From the NCBI RefSeq assembly GCF_964275005.1, contig NC_092705.1, positions 5,560,641-5,624,640 on the forward strand: 64,000 nucleotides of DNA. Direction: 5' to 3'. This document shows, piece by piece, positions 49,485-63,094 of this stretch. The notes beneath the pieces are model-generated. The model did not search any database, was not told where the DNA came from, and was given only the letters and a program-made list of their open reading frames with translations. The position numbers were made by a program, and so were the translations under genes. The DNA comes from Diadema setosum. Its lineage: Eukaryota; Echinodermata; Echinoidea; Diadematoida; Diadematidae. Each line of letters begins with the position of its first letter. Positions within the stretch are counted from its first letter, which is position 1.

Positions 49485-52463
49485 CTATAAAGACAACAAA
49501 ACGATTAGAACAGAGAAAAGGAAAGAATAGTGAGAGGGGGAGGGGTGAAAAATCGTGAGCGACATTGAAGTTTAAGACTCACACAATTTAAAAAGCTATA
49601 AAAAGCTGTATTGCCTCATCGGAGTCACTCTTATGGATGTTGCGTATTTATCATACAAATCACTGGATATAACTATGCATGTGTATGTGTACTCTCGTTT
49701 CCCTTTGCTTCCATCAAAGTGTGATAGCTAATTTGGATCATACAGACACCATCCTCACGAACACAATCCAGTCTTTGATTAAAACACGTCAGAGTTCGTG
49801 GGATCGATCACTAAATGAATTTCTTTAACGACAAGTTCATCCAAATATACTGGTCAACTTGTCCTTTAAAGGAATTAATCGATGATCACAGCTATTGATT
49901 TCGTCAAAAGTGTTTTCGCAAGACAGTAACAGAACGAGTACGATGTAATAATTACTTCGATTCAATGTCCTTCATCGTGTTTGAATTTTAAGGCGTCACC
50001 AAGGACCAGAACCGCCTTCTGATTGGCTAGCAATAAAATTTGCGCGCGAAAATATGTCCAATAAAGCAGTTTCGTAATGTATTCGGACTTTATAAAGTCA
50101 ATAGATATTCTTCATAACAAAAAAACATGTCCGACTTTGCCCATTGTTAAACCAACAACTGGAGAATGCAAATCAGCTTTTAAACGCAGGTTATGGCACC
50201 GTTAAAAGCTTCAGTGAGGGTGAAGAAAAATCATTTTACTGAGATCACTTTACATCAGTGTACATAGAAACAATGACAGTAAATCAAAACAACACAAAAA
50301 GAATTTCCCTTGCTATAGAGAATAGAGTCGGACAAAATATAACGAGGGACGACTGTTAACTCTTTCGTGACTGTTTGCTACCTGCTTGTATGTCTCGTCA
50401 AGGACATATCGAACACTGAGGTCTTGAAAGTGTTATACTCGAAAGTATACTCACGTCTTGCTCTATCGTGTTCGATGACGTATATCTGAATTGACTCGTG
50501 GGTAACGCCACGTTGTTGACGGCGACCGTGCTACCGGGATTATTGGTCAGGCCGTACATCGTGATTCGCTGGATGACCGGAAGGTCGGGGATCAGGTTGG
50601 GGTCGGCCTCGACCATGCCCACTCTCTGAGACAGGATGTCGATTCGGTTCTAGATGTCAAAGGTCAAATGTCAATGATAATCAGTCATATGGTAGGTGAG
50701 CATGTTGATCAAGTGATTGTGACGTTACGTGTGCAGCCGAAACATTAACTTTTTTTGTCACAATAAAAGAATGAGCGTAATAACAAATAAACAAAATCAA
50801 GAACTTCGCAAAGTTTAGAGACGGATAAAGCCGAAAGGACGTCGGTTAAGACCCGAGTGCGTTCGGCTCAACTCGGAAGAGTTTAGCGTTACTCGCATTA
50901 GGATAAAGCAGTTTTTAATTCCAGACATTTCAAGAATTCAAATTTATAAACAACGCGGAATAGTAAAAAATAATCAAACAAACAAAACAAGAAGCAAAAC
51001 TAAGCAGCACAGATATTCCCATTTAAAAAAATGAAATAAAAAGCCCCAAAATAAGATTGGTAATGCTAACGTAGAATCTCTCTTTGTTTTATGTCCCTCA
51101 CTAGCATTTGAGAGCAGTTTAATTCCTTTTGTTATTATTCTCCCGTCACACAGATTAGATTTAATGTTCTAAGATGGACCTCCTAGATTAAATTTGTCTC
51201 TTTTGTTATAAAATTTTGTTTATCAATGATATCCATGATAAAATAATCTTAATAACGATTTTTTTTTTATAATTATCATAATCATGATCACTGATAAAGA
51301 ATATGTTTGACAAGTAACACACGCACACCAAAAACAAACAAACATACAAACAAACAAACAAGCAAACGGGGAAGTGGCTATATGTTATAGTGACAACTAA
51401 CAATCATGTTGTTAGCCCATTACCTGATCGGCGAAGAATTCCAAGTACAGATCCACCTGTCTCTCATAGGAGTCTGGAAGAAAAATGAAGGAATGACGTC
51501 ATTATTTTAATGTGCCACCATCTTTTTTGACAACACTAAAGTCACTTCCACTTGGCCTCGAATTAGGCTTTGACACGTTCCTTTTCAACGTGTTTCTACA
51601 TGCCTAATTGTCGAGTTTTCTCATTCTTTTCCTATTGTGTTTTTAGCATAAATTGGTCAACATTTGCATTACTTTTTTTACTACTGCTACATTTTTTTTT
51701 TTGCGATTTGATTCTCTCTTTCACAACATTTTTTTTCTCTCTCTCTTTTCTAGGCTCTGCTGGGTTTTTGTGATTGTTATTCGCGAAACCAAGCCATTAA
51801 GTGGATGTAGTAATTTTCATTTAACATAATGTGCATCTTTGTTAATTCACTTGTTTCTTTATATATTTCCGCAGAATGGAAGAAGAGGACGAAAAGGAGA
51901 AGAGAAGGAGGAGGAACAAGAGGAAGAGGAGGAGGGGGAGGGGAGAAGGGGAAGAATCGGAGGAGGAAGCGGAGGAAGAAGAGATGGATGAGTTGGAGGA
52001 GGGGGAAGAATCAGAGGATGAGGAGGAAGAGGTGGAGGAGTTGGAGGAGGAGGAGGAAAAGGAGGAGGAGGAAGAGGCGGAGGAAGAGCAGGAGGTGAAA
52101 GAGTTGGAGGAGGAGGGGGAGGAGGAGGAAGAGGAGGAAGAAGAGATGGAGTAGTTGGAGGAGGAGGAGGAGAAGGAGGGGAAGAATCAGAGGAGGAAGA
52201 GGATGAGGAGGAAGAGGTGGAGGAGTTGGAGGAGGAGGGGGTGGAAAAGTTGGAGGAGGAGGGGGAGGAGGAGGAAGACGTGGAGGGGTTGGAGGAGGAG
52301 GAGGGGGGAGGACGAGGAGGTGGAGAAGGAGAGGGAGGAAGAAAGTTTGCTTACTCCACGCGCTTCCGTCGTCCCAGAAGAGATCCCCGTACGCCTGCTC
52401 CTGTAGCTCCTCGGGGATGGCGATTCGAAGCTCCAGAGGGTTGAGACGACTACATACAACAAC

Positions 52464-52495
<32 letters not shown>

Positions 52496-54944
52496 TAATA
52501 ATAATAACAATAATAATAATAATGATAATGATAATAATAATAACAATAATAATAATAATAATTATAATTATAATAATAACAACACACGGACAAATAAACA
52601 AACAAATAAAAACAAAAACAAGAACAATAATAAGCGTTATGATGAAAAAAAGAAATAACTGTGATAACTTGACTGATAATGATTGTAACTATTATCACGA
52701 TTATTGTAAGTATTATTGAGGTTTCTGTTATATCATCTTGTTATCTTTATTACTAATTCTGAATCATAACATGATAATACATTGAATTTTCATCAAGAAT
52801 TCTTATTAATACAGTTTAAAGTGACTGTAGTCATCAATTCCTGATATTGGAACACTGTTACCATTAAATGTTACCATGAATCTCATTACCATAACCTCAA
52901 TCATGGTAATAATTGTCATTATTATAATCATTATTATCATTATTATCATTATATATTATCACCATCATTACACCGACTGATGACATCAATATACAAATAT
53001 GATCATGTATAGACTTGCCATAATTTCCCAAAAGCCAAAAGTAAGACCAATTACCACCCCCACTGGGAGGAAATGTCAGGATTGGAGTAAAATAAGTAAA
53101 TTTCATTGGACACCAATTACGTGTACAACAAAAAAAAATCACGAATATTATACTCTTATCACATCACATCACATCACATCACATCGCATCGCATCGCATC
53201 GCATCGCATCGCATCGCATCGCATCGCATCGCATCACATCACACCACTTCACATCACATCACATCACATCACATCACATCACATCACATCACATCACATC
53301 ACATCACATCACATCACATCACATCACATCACATCACATCACATCACATCACATCACATCACATCACATCACATCACATCACATCACATCACATCACATC
53401 ACATCACATCACATCGTATCACATCATAGCCATTGCATATCAAGCTATCGCATACCACGTACCCTACCCTTTTGTACTATCATCATCATGTCATAAAACC
53501 AAATAGAATATGATATGATATCAAATCACATTACATTACATCCATGGGCGTAAATCCGGGGGGGATGGGGGGGATATATCCCCCCCCCCTGAAATGGAGG
53601 AGGGGGGATGGCCTGTACAATCATCCCCCCTGAATTTTGAGGGAAAAAAAAAATGGAGGAAGCAGAAATGTGATTGTATCAATTTTTGGCATATTGCATG
53701 ACGTTTGTACGCCGGCCTTCAGACAGGTAACAGAGCTGAACAGTATTCTATCTTGTAGGAAAATGTATGATTTTCTCAAGCGCTCGCTCGCTTCGCTCGC
53801 TCGCGAAGAAAGTAAAATCGACATGCACTGTAAGGTGTGGCTCAGACGTTGACAACGTCAAATAGTATAGGCCTACATGTAAACATGCTATGACGCGAGT
53901 AACTGGGGACCATCTGCAAAATATGTACGAAAAGAAACAAAAAAAAACAATAACAAAAACTATATAGCCATAATTGAACCCCCTCCATTTCCTGAATCAT
54001 TCCTGAGAAACGACAGTGACTGATGACTCAGTCAGGATACATCTATGGGCATACCCAGGGAAGATCATTGGCGTCGAGTCTATGGGGGGGGGGGGCAAAG
54101 GGGCATTTGCCCCACCCCTACGGAAGTGTTTAAGCAGACAAATCATTTATCCCCCAAGCAATTCCAGAGATGAGGACAAATCTCGAACTTTCTAAATGGA
54201 AAATTGTCCAAATATCGCCAGAACTATGCACCAGATCGTTGCATTGCAATAAACATGCAAAAGTTGCACTATACAGGATCCCTTTCGATAAACTTTGTAC
54301 ACTTTTGACATTGACGTATATTTCCCTAATTTATCAAAGGGTGTGTAACAGATCTTTCACTTAACAAAAGCACCCTCATTATGCAGAGGCGTCGATGGGG
54401 GGGATGGTTCCCCCATAAAAGTGGGACAAACAAAAGCGAAAAATATAGCTACAAACGGCAGTTTTTTTAGTGTAAAATGTAAAAATTTTAAAGCTCGCTC
54501 GCTCCGCTCGCTCGCATTTAACCGCTATGCCGTTCTCCTAATGTTGCTGCCACTGACTGACAGCAGTTGCGCCCGGTGCGCCCCCTTAATTTCCAAAGCG
54601 GAAAAAAAAAACAGCCACAAACGACAGTTTGGGGGACTGTAAAATGTCAAAAATTTTAAGTTCACTCGCTTCGCTCGCTCGCATTTAATCATTATGCCAT
54701 TCTCCTGATGTTGCTGCCAGTAATTGCCAGCAGTTTTCTCCCGGTGTGCCCCCCCCCCCTTAATTTCCAAAGCGAAAAAAAAAAAAAAATACAGCGACAG
54801 ACGGCAGTCTTTGGACTGTAAAATGTCAAAATTTTGAAGCTCGCTCGCTTCGCTCGCTCGCATTTGATCATTATTCCATTCTATTGATTTTGCTGCCAAT
54901 AATTGCCAGCAGTTTTCGCCCGGTGCGCCCCCCTTCATTTCCAA

Positions 54945-54997
<53 letters not shown>

Positions 54998-57900
54998 TAT
55001 ACAGCCATAAAGGACAGTTTTGGGGACTGTAAAATATCAAAATTTTCAAGCTCACTCGCTTCGCTCGCTCGCATTAAATCATTATTCCATTCTCCTGATG
55101 TTGCTGCCAGTAATTGCCGGCAGTTGCGCCCGAGGTGTGCCCCCCTTAATTTCCAAAGCGAAAAAAAAAAAATACAGCGACAAACGGCAGTCTTTGGACT
55201 GTAAAATGTCAAAATTTTGAAGCTCGCTCGCCTCGCTCGCTCGCATTTGATCATTATTCTATTCTATTGATTTTGCTGCCAATAATTGCCAGCAGTTTTC
55301 GCCCGGTGCGCCCCCCTTAATTTCCAAAGCGAAAAATATAGCTACAAACGGCAGTTTTTGGACTGTAAAATGTCAAAATTTTGAAGCTCGCTCGCTTCGC
55401 TCGCTCGCATTCATTATTATGCCATTCTCCTGATGCTGCTGCCAGTAATTGCCAGTAGTTTTCGCCCTGTGCGCCCCCTTAATTTCCAAAGCGAAATAAA
55501 AAGCCACAAACGACAGTTTTGGGGACTGTAAAATGTAAAAAAATTTATGCTCACTCGCTTCGCTCGCTCGCATTTAATCATTATGCCATTCTCCTGATGT
55601 TGCTGCCAGTAATTGCCAGCAATTTTCGCCCGGTGCGCCCCCCTTAATTTCCAAAGCGAAAAATTACAGCCACAAAGGACAGTTTTGGGGACTGTAAAAT
55701 ATCAAAATTTTCAAGCTCACTCGCTCCGCTCGCTCGCATTTAATCGTTATGCCATTCTCCTGATGTTGCTGCCAGTAATTTCCGGCAGTTGCGCCCGGTG
55801 TGCCCCCCTTAATTTCCAAAGCGAAAAAAAAAAAAAAAAATACAGCCACAAACGGCAGTCTTTGGACTGTAAAATGTCAAAATTTTGAAGCTCGCTCGCT
55901 CCGCTCGCTCGCATTTAACCGCTATGCCATTCTCCTGATGTTGCTGCCAGTGATTGACAGCAGTTGCGCCCGGTGCGGTCCCCCTTAATTTCCAAAGCGA
56001 AAAAGTACAGCTACAAACGGCAGTTTTTGGACTGTAAAATGTCAAAATTTTCAAGCTCGCTCGCATTTAATCGCTATGCCATTCTCCTGATGTTGCTGCC
56101 AGTGATTGACAGCAGTTGCGCCCGGTGTGCCCCTCCCTTAATTTCCAAAGCGAAGAATATAGCTACAAATGGCAGTTTTTGGACTGTAAAATGTCAAAAT
56201 TTTCCCCCCTACCATTTGCCTACCATACCCTCCCCCCCCCCCCCCCGCTTGCTTCGCTCCCTCACATAACCGCTCCTCCTTAGATCAAATCCTGTCTACG
56301 CCGGTGATAGACCCCACTATTTAGTAGGCCTTCATAGTGATGTCGCACATGCGGAGCAAGAGCTGAAATACCACGATTTAGTCATTCAATAATATATTGT
56401 GAATATTTCATTTTCTTATTTTTTTAAAGAAAAGAAAACACACTTTTTACCAAAAGTGTGCACCAGATCGCTGAATTTCAGGGCTGAAAATGCAAAATCT
56501 TCCTCGTGTGGGAGAAGGCTACCACCCCCATACACAACCTCCCCCCGTTCGGTCGTTCTGCTCCCTTTCACATAATATTAAAAAATATATATATATTTTC
56601 ATACTTTTAAGGTCTGATTTTCCGCCGAAAGTCATCTGATAAGCAAAAAAAAAAAAAAAAAAGGCAACAAGAACTTCGTCTTCATATTCTTGCTGCCACT
56701 TTCCTCCCACATTATATTTCATGCAAAAGAGTGGGACATCCGATCCCTGTGTATAAAGTGTGTGTGTGTGTGGGGGGGGGGGCACCAAGCTTCTCCCCCC
56801 CCCCCTCCCCAAGGCTGCGCCGGTCCGGTGGGCTTGTAATCGTGGTGATGGTGACCATCCCCCCCACTCCTCAGGACGGATTTACGCCGTTGATTACATC
56901 ACACCAACCCAAATTATATCAAGTCAAATAAGCCTTAAAATACGATATTGAATGGAGATTGGCTTGGCTTTTTAGTGGAACACTGTTTTCTGTCGTTATG
57001 ATTACTTACATGTTTTTGTTGCCATGACAAAGTGTGCATTGTTTCTTTATTATGACATTATTCGTTCATATACTTTCTCTCGTATTCGAAAAAACTGTCC
57101 TTAACAGATGAATAAAAGACAAACGTACAAGTTGTGCAGATTTGAATCATGTTTTCTTTTCTTCTTTTTTAATGATGGAAATAAACAAACTATTGAAATG
57201 AATTGAATTGAGATTTGTACGAATTCGAGACGTACCTGTACTGAGTGGAGTTCGCTGTGCCGAGCTGGAGGGGAACGATGTACCCACCCCTGATCAGCAC
57301 GGGGATGGTATCAAGAGGCGCCGGGAGGGTGGTGTTACTGTCCTTTAGACTCGTTGCTATCTGCTCGCCCTGTGTCAGATCGTAATGATACAAAAGATAG
57401 AATCATGGATAGTGAGAGGCCGTACAGTGACAAATTGATAAAAACGAATTGTGGAGTCAAAAGGGGCCTGAGCTTTCGATCCTAGCAGAATCTTCGTCAT
57501 TTTGCCTCTGACGAAGATTCTGCTGTGATCGAAAGCTCAGACCCCTTTTGACTCCATTTTACTCCATTGGCTCGCCACTATTGGATAAGCAGTTTTCAGC
57601 AGCTTTTATTTTTTTGTTACACTTGAAAACAAATTGTGCTGATAATCTAACAACAACGGCAGTAGAAATATCATTTATATTAAAAATAATAATTTGTGAA
57701 TATAATGTAATAACAATAAATACTTATAAGTTATAATATCAATGATAATAATAATGATAATCATCATCAGCGGCAGCAGCAGCATTACAATTATTATTAT
57801 GATAATAACAATAATAATATTAATAATTTCCATGCAACTGAAAATGTTAGTCAGTTGCAATTAATAATGCCACATAATTGTCTAAAACGCCAGTTTACTG

Positions 57901-59364
57901 CAGTAGGCTAAATAATTACACTCCATGTAGCTTTGTACTTACGGTGTAGAAATTGTAGAATCTATCATGCGGAATGTAAATGTTGACGGATGTATCACCC
58001 TGCGTGGAGAGAAGAGAGAAAATAAAACTTGAATAAGAAAAAAAAAAAAGACATGAGAAAAATGAATCTACTGATCCTCTGCCAGAATGATACATAGTGA
58101 TTAGAAATGAAAACAAACCAACAAACACACAAACCAACGAACAAACAAAGAAAGGCAATTCAAGGGTAACAGGTGGTAGACGTTTCCACATCTCTAGCTG
58201 TCGCATTAAAACAATGCCGTACTCCACTAGCATGCCTCCGGAGACCATCCTGTGTATGTAACATTTTGAAACGTGATTTATCTTTTGTTTTGTTTTTCAA
58301 ATCATTGCCGTATTTGTCACACACTATTGTTGTACAGAAGAAATGCATCTTCTGATTAAATGGACAATTGTATTTTACTTTTGATGATGACACAGAAAGC
58401 CATTAATCAAATTGTGTCAAACTAAATCATAACTTTACGGATAGGTTATTAAGGTTCATTTCTAAGTTTTCTGATTTGTGTTAACGTTTATCAGTGTACT
58501 TATTCTAGATATCAGTACGGTTAACAATTTCTAGCTTATGGCATGGATATCCGAATATAAACGATCCTGATATATAAACCGATAGTCGCTTGTCATAACA
58601 CGCAGAGGTAAAGACATGTTCAATGGTCAGGGGAAAGGTCTGGGGTAATAGTCCAGGGGGTAATTGTCCTAGAACCGTTCAATTACCTCGTCTAGAACTG
58701 GTGACACGAGTACGGCTGGTCCCAGGAAGAACTCCCAGTCCACGTCCCAGACGTTCTTCTCAAACGACGGGAACCTGGTAAAAGAGACAGGAAATTATAT
58801 CAATATGTTTCATATAATATTGATCTTGACTTTATAATGTCCTCCATCAGAGTAGAAGACATAGTGTTTGGTAGCAAGGACACCTGGGGCCCGTTTTATG
58901 AAGAGTTACGATCGATTTTACGTTCGATTTATCGAGCATAACTCAGTGAATCGAGCACACCATCAACACTGATCGTAAATCTGTTTCATAGAGATACTTA
59001 TACGCTTGATTTAAAGCATAGGTTTAATAGCAGACAGAGCGTAACTTACTTCTTTTAATTACATCATGACGTCAGAATGGGGATTATGACGTCACACTAT
59101 ACTCACTCGCTGACCACTGATCTGACGACGGTAAAGCCGTCCAGTCGAGCGTGGTAGAACTGGGTGTAGATGTACGGTAGCAGCTGATAGCGGGTGTCGA
59201 TGGCCGACCGGACGTTGTTGATGAAGTCCGCGCCAAGAGCGGCTGGGTCTGCATGCTGCAATGGGGGGGGGGGGGGGGGGGGTTGGGGTGGGGTTATTAT
59301 CATTACTATTATTTTCTTCTTCATTATTATGATTATTATCATTATCATTATTATTATCATTATC

Positions 59365-59411
<47 letters not shown>

Positions 59412-62400
59412 CATTACTACTACTAATACTATTTGTTGTTGTTATTGTTGGTGTTGTTGTCATTGTTATTACTATTTTACTATCATTATCCAGTTTTATC
59501 TGTACAGGATAGCCACTTCACTAAATCTGAGTACTGTTCTCCCAGTGGGCCTGTTCACACCTACTAATATAAACACGTCATTAATCACATCCTTAATATA
59601 AACAAAATAACACATAAACATACAAATTCATATTGAAATTCACATCATCTATTTAAACGTAAAAAGATGGAAAAAAACCCACAATAAACACTATGTGTTA
59701 CATAATAGATACGTTCAGACGGTGATTCTTCACTTCGAGGACAAGTTAACTTCGAAGATAGGCTCTATGGGTCACCAAGTGTCGCACTATCGATTTTGCT
59801 CATTTTTTCCACTAATAAATTTCCATTTCGTAACGAAATCGACGGTGAGACACTTGGCGCCGCATAGAGCTTATCCTAGAAGTTAAGGATCACCGTATGA
59901 AGGTAAATTATGTGTTCTTTTTTTTTTCACTTACTTCGGTTCCCCTAGCTTTGTAGAATCGGAAGATTGGGAAGAACGCCGACATCTGGGTCCACCTGAT
60001 GCACAACTCATCATCGGCGTTGTCATAGTAACCACAAGTGTTGGGTCCAACCTGACAGAAAGGATTCAACGAGACAGGAGGGTTGGCTTTTTTTTTTTTT
60101 TTTTTTTTTAAGATTAGGTCCAGTTCCTAGGAGATTTTATGGCAAAATATGCGACAGTTAAGAACGACCTGTAACATATCACTTCTCTTCTCAAAATCAA
60201 CTGGGTGACTCTAGTGTGTTAGCTGTAATGGGGGTCCTAGACTATAACTACAAGATATTTGTTTATGAAGTGCAGTTTGTTTGAAATTTGGTCAAACTTA
60301 GATGTAGACCTTAGGACATGCAGTCATCATGTCCGTTGTGGTTGATTTCGCAGATAATCGTTAGACTGTTTTAAAAGGAATCGAGAGATGCTGTAAGCCC
60401 TTCAGATCACACCTTGAGAGAAAAAGGCACCGTAAATCTATTCACATTTCCTTAGGAATTTCGACAATTTAGCGGCTCAACAACAACAAAAACCAACAAA
60501 ATCCTGCTTTCTTTCCTCTAAAGGAGCGGAAATTGCCGTATACATTTTTTTTTTTCTTTCGACATTGTCATTCGGCAAGTAGGTATATAACGTATGCAAA
60601 GGTCGGGATTGATGACGTAGGGAAATGAATGCCTACAGAGCACAGAACCCTTCAAACCATACAAATACATCGGCGTGCACTGCAAATATCCGTAATCCAT
60701 TTACTCACATATGGGATTCCAAAGAGATTGAACTCCAGTGTGGCTGAAAAGACAAATGACAAGACATAACAGCAATACGATTAACAGTAAATAAGTTTCA
60801 GCATTCCGAATTTCTCTCAATTTCATAGGACAGGCACTGACAGGGCAAACATTTGCAACATAGAACAATGTGATCGAACATGCAAAAAGTAATGAGCTCT
60901 TATTCCTGGTCGACCAGGAAAAGAAACGTAGGTGACGTTGAATAATTGTCTTCCCGTATGCACAAAGAGAAATTGCTGGACGTGAAATTAAAAATATGGT
61001 GGGGCATTTCATTTCATTTGCTTGTTTTACTTATTCATTTTTTTTTTTTGGGGGGGGGGGATTAAGACATTACATCATGCAATGACTAAAAGCATTTAGA
61101 AGTTGGCAGATCAAACGTAATTTTAAAGCAATATCTAATTCTGATTGACGATGTCTACTTCTTACCGACAAGAGAATTATACATAGCTCCCCATGTCGCC
61201 TTCTGGTTCCCGAGAGCGTGTCCCGCAAAGCGTCCTGTTCCCGAAAAGGTAGATCGGGACAGGACAACACTGCGCTGGTTAGGTTTAACTTGTTCCATCA
61301 AACTAGGAAGGTTGAGGAGAGTTTTGAAGAAATAGTGCGGTGATAACAAATCAATAAAAAAAGTACGTTGCTGTTGTTCTTTTACTTTAAGGGGAACGGG
61401 TCTAAACCTTTTCCTAGCTGAAAAGTTAGTGAAGATAAGTGTGCTATGATAGTAAGGGGGACGGGAGAGGGGTGTGACATCATAACATTATCCCGTCTGG
61501 TGGCGTCAGATGAAATCTTCAAGAGTCTTATAGTATTCCTGATTATAGTATCATAACGGCGAAAGGCACGCACAACACGAGTAGATGTATAGCATTCATA
61601 CACAAACAGCAATCTTGCAGAACTCGATCGGTATGATATAAAATGAGTGTGCTTTTAGAGCTATCCCTGTAAGATTCTGCACACTTGCAGGACGGCTGGT
61701 CTTGCTTATGAAATAAACCTTCTCCATCACTCATGAAAAACTCAGTAAAAGCACCTTAAAAAGTGTAATAAGCATGTGGTTGATTGGGGAGAGCTCTGTC
61801 TACAAATAGCATCCCCATATTGGCCTATGTTCAACACGATTGCTTTTGACCCAAGAGGAATTATATTCAATTGTTTCGATACAAATCTGCGAAAGAAAAT
61901 AAAGGATTAAGAATATAAACCTCAATCTTTCTCGTCTAACAAGGACTATTGAGTGGAATTTGAGCAGAAGTAGCATCTGAAGTCACTGGAGGTGAAACAA
62001 GTATGTTTACTTGGATGCGAAACACGACAGACATCACCAGTAAATCTTTTGTGTATTTCACAGTTTCTTTTTTTTTTTCAGATCTTATCTTAAACATAAT
62101 TATGTATCTTTTGAGAATAATATCTATTCATGTGAGACATAGACTTACTGTTGGCCGGCTTCTGCGGAGAAATGTCCATTGAGACTGTGAACATTGTAAT
62201 GAAGACCCAGATGCTGTTCATAGTCCATGCAGATGGTCCGGTAATACAACATGCGACTGTGAAGTTCTGAGGGCAAGAAAATGGCCGTGTAGAGCATCAA
62301 CACGGTCGTGTTCAAGAAGAATTGAATGCGAGGGTGGTGATGTCTTCTGCAGTGACGCATTGCAAGTGTAATTGGGTTGAATTTAAAGTGAACAATACAA

Positions 62401-63052
62401 CATGGCAGTGTTCTTTTGATATATTTCCATATTCGCATTCATGTGGACTGAAACTTTTGACGAAAAAAAAATGTCTTGATCTCAAATTGATTTTGCATGA
62501 TTACTGCCGCCTAGACGATAAAGCCGAAAGTACATTATATTTTGCATGAGGAAAAAATGTAATGTGTGTAATCACGAAACTGTACTTTCATGAGTTGACG
62601 TTGATTTAACATTTATGAGTAATTATACATTAACACACATCTTGATTGTTACGGTTCTGTCATGTTGTAGCTGTAACTGTGTACAGAACTTTGCACTTTT
62701 CTAACCTTTGAAAAGAAAAAAAAATCTTGGAGGTGCCCTTAATTGCCTGTAAGAGACGCCTTTTTTTCAAATTAAAGTGCAAAGATTTCGTCATGCTCAC
62801 ATACATGTATTTCTAATCTCTCCTTCTTTTACTCCTCTCTCTTTAATACACAAACAAACACACACACTCTCACATACACACATTGCTCTTTCTCTCTCTC
62901 TCCCTCTCTCCTTTCTATTTTTCTCTGTTTGTCTCTGTCTCTATCCATCTATCTCTTTGTATATCTATCTATTTATCTATCTATCTAGCTACCAATCTAT
63001 CTCTCTCTATCTATCTATTTATATATCTGTCTATCTATCTCTCTATCTATAC

Positions 63053-63094
<42 letters not shown>

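Larger units (their letters stand above)
49485..52354 (-). other. 3' introns of the GH31 gene
   Basis: They hold a remnant TTAA-type MITE end (CTTGTCCTTTAA at about 49858) and the polypurine tract listed separately. No other gene seen. Confidence 0.6.
52450..57235 (-). other. Large GH31 intron (4.8 kb)
   Basis: Holds an AAT microsatellite (52464-52575), the CATCA pentamer satellite and hAT-like copy B. No exon seen. Confidence 0.7.

Noticed and set aside
51829..52601. Glu-rich and Leu/Pro-rich proteins
   Set aside because: Both strands of one GGA repeat lying in a GH31 intron.
53106..53496. His/Ile/Thr/Ser repeat proteins
   Set aside because: Frames of the CATCA pentamer satellite.
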